Assembly (NCBI GenBank): GCA_964459305.1
Contig: CAYWNA010000146.1
Location: 1 to 32,790 of the forward strand
Reading direction: 5' to 3'
DNA from: CAYWNA01 sp964459305
Lineage (GTDB): Bacteria; Planctomycetota; Planctomycetia; Pirellulales; Pirellulaceae
Length of the DNA stretch: 32,790 nt
The notes below the pieces were generated by a model. It was not told the DNA's origin, searched no databases, and saw only the letters and a list, made by a program, of their open reading frames with translations. Positions 17,570 to 25,100 of the stretch are shown here, one piece after another (within the stretch, counting starts at the first letter, position 1; the number at the start of each line of letters is the position of its first letter). A program made the position numbers and the translations under genes.

Positions 17570-17799
17570 ATGCCTGAACCCGACGTCGAGGAGCACGATT
17601 CTGGCGAAAACGAATTCAGGACGACTCTAGCTGATTGTCTTGAGTGGACTTTGAGATCGTTGGCGCCGCCGTCTGCCTAGTCTTCTGGCTCGTGACGGGG
17701 CAACTGGACCACTTGGTGTATGCCCTCGGCACCGTCGTGTTCCTTTGGCTGGTATTCCGGTTGGCCAAGTACGCGCGCCGTTTGTCACGTCAAGTGTGA
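17570..17799 (+). pseudogene. Frameshifted copy of a small two-helix membrane protein
   Basis: This is the counterpart of the intact gene at 18714-18953. The reading begins MPEPDVEEHDSGENEF and continues to CLEW. One base is missing just afterwards relative to the intact copy, so the frame runs into a TAG after SLAPPSA. Restoring the base gives a continuation with VCLVFWLVTGQLDHLVYALG and a final KYARRLSRQV, ending at a TGA at 17797-17799. The length of 230 bases equals that of a 231-base gene minus one. It is a clear pseudogene, unless the missing base is a sequencing error. Confidence 0.82.
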
Positions 17800-17851
17800 G
17801 GTTCCGTGTCGGACGACAGGTCGACGCACATTCGGGCGAAGGGGTGTGACG

Positions 17852-18193
17852 ATGCAATGGGATCCCCAATCCGTGCTCGCTGCAGCGGTGCGGTCGGCAA
17901 TTGGTTGGGGTTGCGTGATACTCGCTACCACGTTCGCGGGCGCGTGGCTCGGAATATGCGTCAATCGGGGCGGTCCGCCTGGACTGTCTTCGGCCTTTGC
18001 CGCAGTTCTTTGGATCGTCTTGTCGTTCCTCTTCGTCGGTCGCTCGGCAATTGCGATTGCTGTGGCTGGATTCGCATGGTATCTGCCCTTCCGCTACGAA
18101 TCGGACCTGACTGGCATCGTCGGCGCGATCACGAATTTCGCGGTATGGCTGCTCATCGCGGCAGACTTGACGGAGGAGTTCGGTGTGCTCTGA
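17852..18193 (+). CDS. Small polytopic membrane protein, unknown function
   Basis: A 113-residue protein with the start chosen at ATG 17852, behind AAGGGG. It has probable membrane segments at about 14-36 (IGWGCVILATTFAGAWLGIC), 46-63 (SSAFAAVLWIVLSFLFVG), 65-79 (SAIAIAVAGFAWYLP) and 88-104 (GIVGAITNFAVWLLIAADL). No catalytic or family motif is recognised. It lies between the two copies of the duplicated segment and has no obvious second copy of its own, so it may be the unique cargo between repeats or may have been captured by the duplication. A longer frame upstream to 17720 only overlaps the frameshifted neighbour and lacks a ribosome site. The function is unknown. Confidence 0.6.
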   Translation: MQWDPQSVLAAAVRSAIGWGCVILATTFAGAWLGICVNRGGPPGLSSAFAAVLWIVLSFLFVGRSAIAIAVAGFAWYLPFRYESDLTGIVGAITNFAVWLLIAADLTEEFGVL

Positions 18194-18220
18194 TAGGCAG
18201 ACCGCCATCGATCCAGGGCG

Positions 18221-18274
18221 GACTACTACGACGTCGGCAGCGCGCACATCAGCGGCCTGCGAATCTGGTACTGA
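18221..18274 (+). pseudogene. Relic of the barrel gene 3' end
   Basis: These 54 bases encode DYYDVGSAHISGLRIWY and a stop. They match the final 66 bases of the broken barrel gene (9867-9932), except for one Glu-to-Ala change and loss of four codons (FISG). Those four codons sit in a short direct repeat, CATCAGCGGC, in the parent copy, so slippage deletion explains the gap. It directly precedes the copy B element. Confidence 0.85.
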
Positions 18275-18292
18275 TCTGGCGCGTGACAAGAA

Positions 18293-18608
18293 GTAGGGTG
18301 GGCCAGAGCGAACCAAGGCCCCACGGTTTCGAATCCTCAATCCATGAACCACTGGGGCGAACGTAGAATCGCCATCGTGCCAGCGGCGGCCCACCAGAAT
18401 GCGATCACCATCACTGTTCGCGCCCTTTCGCGTCGAACCGTTCGGCCGCCGATTGCCACGAGCGGTTTGCGCGATGCGTGGCTTTCCGGTTGGCGGGCGG
18501 TTTCTGGTGGGCCGCCGCTCGCGTGTTACCGATTTGTCCTTTTCGGAACTCGGCACATCGTTCACCAAAGCAGGACGATTGACACTGGCTCGCTTTGGCC
18601 CACCCTAC
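18293..18608. mobile_element. 316-bp element with 19-bp terminal inverted repeats, copy B
   Basis: The left end (18293-18311) is identical to that of copy A. The right end TCGCTTTGGCCCACCCTAC (18590-18608) pairs with it with one mismatch, at a different place from copy A. The total length is again 316 bases. The same nested 17-bp inverted pair is present. No coding capacity for mobility is seen. Confidence 0.7.
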
Positions 18609-18713
18609 GCCTTCCTGTGTTCTCATGGTAGAATCAAATCCGACGCACGCCTTGGTGCGCTCTGCTGATGCCCATGTCGCGAGTGCCTTCTACGGGAACG
18701 CGGAGACAGAGGG

Positions 18714-18953
18714 ATGTCTGAGCCCGACGTCGACGAACACTATTCTCGCGACGACGAAACCAGAACGGCACTGGGCGCTTACCTTGAGTGGATCGCTGAG
18801 ATTATTGCCGCCGTCGCCTCCTTGGTTGCCTGGCTCGTGACGGGGCAATTGGACTATTTGGTCTACACCCTCGGCACGGTCGCATCTCTCTGGCTGATTT
18901 TCCGTTTGGCCAACTATTCCAGACGCCGTTCATCACGCCAGGCGCGAAGTTGA
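18714..18953 (+). CDS. Small two-helix membrane protein
   Basis: A 79-residue protein with a soluble acidic N-terminus (SEPDVDEHYSRDDE), two hydrophobic segments at about 26-43 (IAEIIAAVASLVAWLVTG) and 48-65 (YLVYTLGTVASLWLIFRL), and a basic tail (NYSRRRSSRQARS) that should lie in the cytoplasm. GGAG lies about 9 bases before the ATG. It is the intact member of the duplicated pair. The other copy at 17570 is frameshifted. No family is recognised. The many synonymous-looking differences between the copies suggest that the protein was under selection before copy A broke. A role as a membrane partner of the 113-residue neighbour is possible, but nothing in the sequence shows it. Confidence 0.65.
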   Translation: MSEPDVDEHYSRDDETRTALGAYLEWIAEIIAAVASLVAWLVTGQLDYLVYTLGTVASLWLIFRLANYSRRRSSRQARS

Positions 18954-19025
18954 CCGATCTGCCACCTGCCGTTCATCACCTGCTACTCGCCGTTTGAGCG
19001 ACGGCCTACCCGTCTGCGTCGCTCC

Positions 19026-19053
19026 TTGTTCGTTTGTACCGGCTCCCTACAAT
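19026..19053 (+). promoter_or_regulatory. Possible sigma-70-type promoter of uvrA
   Basis: TTGTTC (19026-19031) and TACAAT (19048-19053) are separated by 16 bases, about 90 bases before the uvrA ATG. The -10 box matches five of six consensus positions and the -35 box only three. A weak GTGTCC/GGACAC hairpin (19097-19123) follows in the leader. No LexA-like box was recognised. Confidence 0.35.
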
Positions 19054-19140
19054 ACAGTGCTTCGCACGGACGAAATATGCACTCAATGATGGGAATGTGT
19101 CCGGGAATCGAACGAGCGGACACCCCAATAGATCGGTAAA

Positions 19141-22100
19141 ATGCCTGCTTCGGATATCATTGTCAGAGGAGCCAGGGAACATAACCTTCGGGATGTCGAC
19201 CTTGTTCTGCCGCGTAACAAGCTGATTTGCCTGACGGGCGTCAGCGGGTCGGGCAAGAGTTCGTTGGCGTTTGATACGCTGTACGCGGAGGGTCAGCGGC
19301 GGTATGTCGAAAGCCTGTCGAGCTTCGCTCGGCAATTCTTGGGTCAGATGCCCAAGCCGGACGTGGACTACATCGCCGGCCTGAGCCCCTCGATCTCCAT
19401 CTCGCAAAAATCTTCCGGCAACAACCCTCGCTCGACGGTCGGAACGATCACCGAGGTGTACGACTACTTGCGGGTGCTTTTTGCACGCGTCGGACAAGGC
19501 TACTGTTCCAAGTGCGGCAAGCCGATCACGGCACAGACTCGCGAACAGATCATCGCCCGCATTCTCCAATTGCCGGAGGGAACGCAATTCTCTATCCTGG
19601 CGCCGATCATCCGTGGACAAAAGGGCGCGTATCTCGATCTATTCGAGGATCTGTTGAAACAGGGGTTCGCGCGCGCGAGAGTCGACGGCGAGGTCGTATC
19701 GCTGAGCGACAACCTGCAGCTTGATCGCCAGATGCGACACGACATCGAGGTGGTCGTGGATCGGTTGGCGGCCAAGTCGGCGGTGCGATCGCGGCTGGGT
19801 GAGGCCGTGGAGTTGGCGCTGAAGGTCGGGCATGGGAATCTGATCGTCGCTACGGAAGCTGATAGTCCGTCGGCAGGCGAACCCAAAGAAACGCCTTCAC
19901 CTCAGCCCGCTGCCAGAGGAAAACGGAGGAAGAGGCCCGGCGACATTATCTTCTCGGTCGACTGCGCTTGCACGGATTGTGGCCTGAGTTTCGAGCCGCC
20001 GAGTCCACAACTGTTCAGCTTCAACAGCCCGCAGGGCATGTGCCTGGAATGCGACGGACTGGGCCGTTTGTACACGTTCGATCCTGATCTACTCATCCCC
20101 GAAGAAAATCAAAAACGGTCGTTCAAGCAGGGCTGCTTCGAACTGCTGGGAAAATGGAAAGACCTGGGGCGTTGGCGGCGGCACATCTACCAAGGCGTGG
20201 CCGATACGATGGAGCGGAAGCTGGACCTCGCGTCCGGAGCAATGCTGGAGACGCCCTGGCAGGAACTCGACGCCTCGCTTCAAGACCTTTGGTTTTGGGG
20301 AACAGACAACGAGCATGTCACGTTCACATGGCGAGGCGGCGCTTCGCCGTTGAAGTATGGCGGCCAGTTCGAAGGAATCATCCCCACCTTGCTGTCGAAG
20401 TACCGCAACGGCAAGAATCGCATGTACCTGCGGCAGTTGGAGAAATACATGAGCACCGCGCCTTGCACGGCCTGCAAGGGACAGCGGCTGAATCCGCAGG
20501 CCCAGTCGGTGAGGCTGACCACGACTCACCGGCGGTTTCAGGACCACCCCACTTTGTCGCTGCCGGAAGTGTGCGCTTTGTCAATCGCGGAGGCGGTGGA
20601 CTTTTTTGGCCAATTGAATCTCGACCCAACCCGCTCGCTGATCGCCGAAGAAGTACTGAAAGAAATTCGTGCCCGTCTGAGTTTTCTATTGAACGTCGGC
20701 TTGGACTACCTCACGCTGGAGCGTACCGCGCCCACGCTTTCCGGCGGCGAATCTCAGCGCATTCGTCTGGCTGGCCAAATCGGATCTGGCTTGGTCGGTG
20801 TGCTGTACATCCTGGACGAACCATCCATCGGGCTGCACTCACGCGACAACCACCGGCTGCTGTCGACGCTGGGCCGGTTGCGCGACATGGGTAATACGGT
20901 CGTCGTTGTCGAGCACGATGAAGACACCATGCGTGCTGCCGATCACATCATCGACTTCGGCCCCGGCCCGGGCGTGCGCGGTGGCGAGGTTGTCGTCACC
21001 GGTCCGATCCGCAAGGTGCTGGCGGAAAAACGTAGTGTCACCGCCAAATACCTGTCTGGCGAGCTTGAGATCGAGGTGCCCCGCGACCGCCGCGCGATAG
21101 GCGAACAGCGACTGCGCGTCGTCGGCGCCTCGCATAACAACTTGAAGAAGATCGACGTCGAGATTCCTCTGGGCGCGTTCGTCTGTGTGACGGGCGTATC
21201 GGGTTCCGGCAAGAGTTCACTGGTCAACGATATCCTCGTCGAGGCATTGCGGCGCGACTTGAATCGCGGGGAAGGCGCGCCCGGCAAGCACAAGACGATC
21301 GAGGGTCTGGAGCATCTGGACAAGCTGATTGCCATCGACCAGTCGCCCATCGGCCGCACGCCTCGATCCAATCCGGGCACCTACATCAAAGTGTTCGACG
21401 ACATACGCAGTTTGTTCACCCAGCTTCCCGACTCCAAACGACGCGGCTACAAACCGGGCCGCTTCAGCTTCAACGTAAAAGGCGGCAGGTGCGAAGCATG
21501 TGAAGGCAATGGATCGAACCGGCTGGAAATGGACTTTCTGGCCGACGTTTGGGTCACTTGCCCGGTTTGCGAAGGCCATCGGTACAACCGCGAAACGTTG
21601 CAGGTCCAGTTCAAAGACAAGACGATCGCGGAAGTGCTGGAAATGGATGTCCAGCAAGCATTGGAGTTGTTCGAGAACATCCCGAAAATACGCCACAAGC
21701 TGCAAACGCTGCACGACGTGGGTCTGGATTACCTGAAGCTCGGACAACCATCGCCCACGCTGTCCGGCGGCGAGGCGCAACGGATCAAGTTGGCCCGCGA
21801 ATTGGTGAAGAAAAGTACGGGGAAGACGCTGTATTTGTTGGACGAACCGACCACGGGCTTGCATTTTGACGACATCAAGATGTTGCTCAACGTCCTGCAC
21901 GACTTCGTGGATTCCGGCAACACGGTGCTCGTGGTCGAGCACAATCTGGAGGTGATCAAGACGGCAGATTGGATCATCGACCTTGGCCCCGAAGGCGGCG
22001 AGGAAGGCGGATGGATCGTGGCCACGGGCACACCGGAGGACCTCGTCCTGCAGCAAGAATCCTACACGGGACAATCGCTTGTTGGAATTCTCCCAGCGGA

Positions 22101-25100
22101 TCAAGTGGTGCAGCCTGGAAGCCTGTCTCACGAAGAATCGGCGCAGCCGACCAAAAGACGTGTGGATGGCCGAGGCCCGCGCGGTAACGGCAAAGGGCAT
22201 CTCACCAAAGAAATCATCGTGCAGGGCGCACGTCAGCACAATTTGAAGGGCATCGACGCCAAGATCCGCCGCGACAAAATGACCACGTTCTGCGGCCCCA
22301 GCGGATCGGGCAAGAGTTCGTTGGCCATGGACACGATCTACGCCGAAGGGCAACGGCGGTACGTGGAGAGCCTAAGCGCGTACGCTCGGCAGTTCGTCGG
22401 CCAGATGCAGAAGCCGAAGCTGGATCACATCGACGGTCTCTCGCCGGCGGTGGCCATCGAACAGAAAAACCTGGGTAACACGCCTCGCTCGACAGTCGGC
22501 ACCGTGACGGAGATCTATGATTACCTCCGCATCCTGATGGCTCGTCTGGGCCAGCCTTACTGTCCCGACTGCAACGTGGCGATCGGCACGCAAACCGCCG
22601 ATGAAGTGATCGACAAGATCATGGCCGAACCGGAAGGCACTCGGCTGCACTTGATGGCCCCGGTCGAAATCGAGGTAGGCCAGCGGTACGAGACACTGTG
22701 GGACGAGGTTCGCGCCGCTGGTTACGTGCGTATCCGAGTTGACGGAACAACGTATTCGATCGACCAGCCGCCGGAGATCGACCGCCGTCGCCGCCATGCC
22801 GTTCAGATCGTCGTTGATCGCGCGGTTGTGCGTGCGCGTACCCGATCGCGGATCGCGGACAGCGTGGAAAACGCCTTGGCGCTCGGCAAAGGCGTGATCC
22901 AAGTTGCCTACGCCAAAGAAGATGTGCCGGAGCCACGATGGGAAGTCCGCGTACACAGCCAGCATTTGGCTTGTGATCGCTGCGGGCGCAGCTTCGAACC
23001 GCTGACGCCGCACAGCTTTTCCTTCAACAGTTCGCTCGGCTGGTGCGAATCGTGCGACGGGCTGGGCATCCAGGTAGGAACGAATCCCGCGGCACTATTG
23101 CGTGATCCGAAGCTGACCTTGGCCGAAGGCGCGGTCGCGTTGTGGCCGAATCTCGACCATAAGGTATCACAATTGATGCTTCGGGCCCTATCGGCCGGGA
23201 CGGGGTTGCCGATTGATAAACCGTTTGATCAACTCGGCGCGCGCGAACGACGGATTGTCATGCATGGCACCGCCGACCAATGGTTCGATGTGAAGCCGAG
23301 CGGCACCCGAAAGCGTACTGCCCAGGCGTCTCTGTTCCAATTTCAATTCAAAGGGCTGTATCCGGCATTGGAGGAGGCATCGCGCCTGTCACCGTCGTTC
23401 CGCTCCCGTCTGGAGCAATTCGTCGACGAGGTGGAGTGCTCTGTGTGCAGCGGCAGCCGGTTGCGCGACGACGCGGCGGCTGTGCGGTATCGCGGCCGGA
23501 CGATCGACGAGATGTCCCGCCTGCCGCTGGGCCAATTCCAAAAGGCGGTCGACGGTTGGAAGCTATCGCCACGCGAGCGAAAGATCGCCGGTGAACTTGT
23601 GCGGGAAATCCGTGGCCGCGTTCAGTTCCTGGTCGACGTGGGCCTGGACTACCTCACGCTGGCGCGAGGCGCCGCGACACTTTCCAATGGCGAAGCCCAG
23701 CGGATACGTCTGGCCAGCCAACTTGGCAGCGGACTCTGCGGCGTGCTGTACGTGCTGGACGAACCGACGATCGGACTCCATCCGCGTGATAACGGGCGGC
23801 TGTTGGCGGCACTCCACAAGTTGCGTGATCTCGGCAACACGCTGGTCGTGGTCGAACACGATCGCGACGTCATTGCGGGCAGCGACTACGTTTGTGATTT
23901 CGGGCCGGGCGCTGGAAAAAATGGGGGTCAAATCGTTGCTAATGGCACGCCTTCGCAAATATCCCGACGGCGTGCGTCTGTGACCGGGCCGTATCTGGGA
24001 GGTAAGAAGTCGATACCAGTACCAGCCAATCGCCGGCTGGCACGATCGTCTAATGGCGATGGCTGGCAGCGGGCGAACGGCTCCGCGACCGACGACGCGT
24101 TGTCGTTGCCCGCCTCGCCCGTCGAGATCGATTGGCTTGAGGTCGTCGGCGCTCGCCACAACAACCTCAAGAGCATCGACGTGCGCATCCCCTTGGGAAC
24201 GCTCACCGTGGTAACAGGCGTCAGCGGCGGCGGCAAGAGTTCGCTGATCGACGACGTTCTGTACGGGGCGTTGGCCAGGCGGCTGCACCGGGCAAAGACG
24301 ATTCCCGGGGCTCACGACGGTCTGAACGGCGTGGAACACATCAACAAGGTGATCCGTGTAGATCAGCAGCCGCTGGGCAACTCGCCGACCTCCAATCCCG
24401 CCACGTACACGGGCGTGTTTGAATTGATACGAATGATGTTCGCTCAACTGCCGGAAGCCAAGTTGCGCGGCTACACGGCTCGTCGTTTCAGCTTCAACGT
24501 GCCCGGAGGACGTTGCGACGATTGCGAAGGCAACGGTCAGAACTGCATCGAAATGCACTTCCTGCCGGACGTTTGGGTCGAGTGCGAAACGTGCAAGGGC
24601 AAACGATACAACCCGGAAACACTGGCGGTCACGTACCACGGCCGTTCGATCAGCGACGTGTTGGACATGACCTGTACCGACGCGCTGCGGCTATTTGAAA
24701 AGATACCCAAGATTCGCCGCATCTTGCAGACGTTGTGCGACGTTGGCCTGGAATACGTAACGCTGGGCCAGCCGGCGCCAACGCTATCCGGCGGCGAGGC
24801 CCAACGAGTCAAGTTGGCGGCGGAGTTGTCTCGGCCGGACACGGGCCGGACGCTTTACCTACTGGACGAACCCACTACCGGTTTGCACTTCGATGATCTG
24901 ATGAAGCTGCTCGATGTGCTACATCGACTGGTCGATTTGGGCAATACGGTCGTACTGATCGAGCACAACTTGGACGTGGTCAAACAGGCCGATTGGATCA
25001 TCGATCTTGGCCCGGAAGCCGGCGAACGAGGTGGCGCGGTGGTGGCGGAGGGACCGCCTGAGGCAGTGGTTGCCCGTGAGACGAGGGACGGGAATGAGGT

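Larger units (their letters stand above)
17134..17799 (+). repeat. Tandem segmental duplication, copy A
   Basis: The sequence from 17134 recurs from 18278 (offset 1144). By eye the first 268 bases are identical. The next 170 differ at roughly ten positions. The gene-containing remainder is more diverged, including a one-base deletion. The unit holds the 316-bp inverted-repeat element followed by a small membrane-protein gene. Confidence 0.9.
18278..18953 (+). repeat. Tandem segmental duplication, copy B
   Basis: This is the second copy of the segment starting at 17134. It contains the same 316-bp inverted-repeat element and an intact version of the small membrane-protein gene. It is preceded by the barrel 3' relic; only the last few bases of that relic remain before copy A. 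Confidence 0.9.

Noticed and set aside
17627..18568. A 313-codon minus-strand frame spanning both repeat copies
   Set aside because: Its text repeats because the DNA is duplicated. It runs antisense to the membrane-protein genes and has an implausible Arg/Pro-rich composition.
19097..19124. A tRNA-like T-arm (GTTCGATTCCCGG in reverse) before uvrA
   Set aside because: The stem bases around the loop do not pair as a T-arm and no other tRNA arms are present. Only a short GTGTCC/GGACAC hairpin remains.
21217..22353. A 378-codon open frame on the minus strand inside uvrA
   Set aside because: It lies opposite conserved UvrA zinc and ATPase motifs and has no family motifs. High GC produces long antisense frames here.
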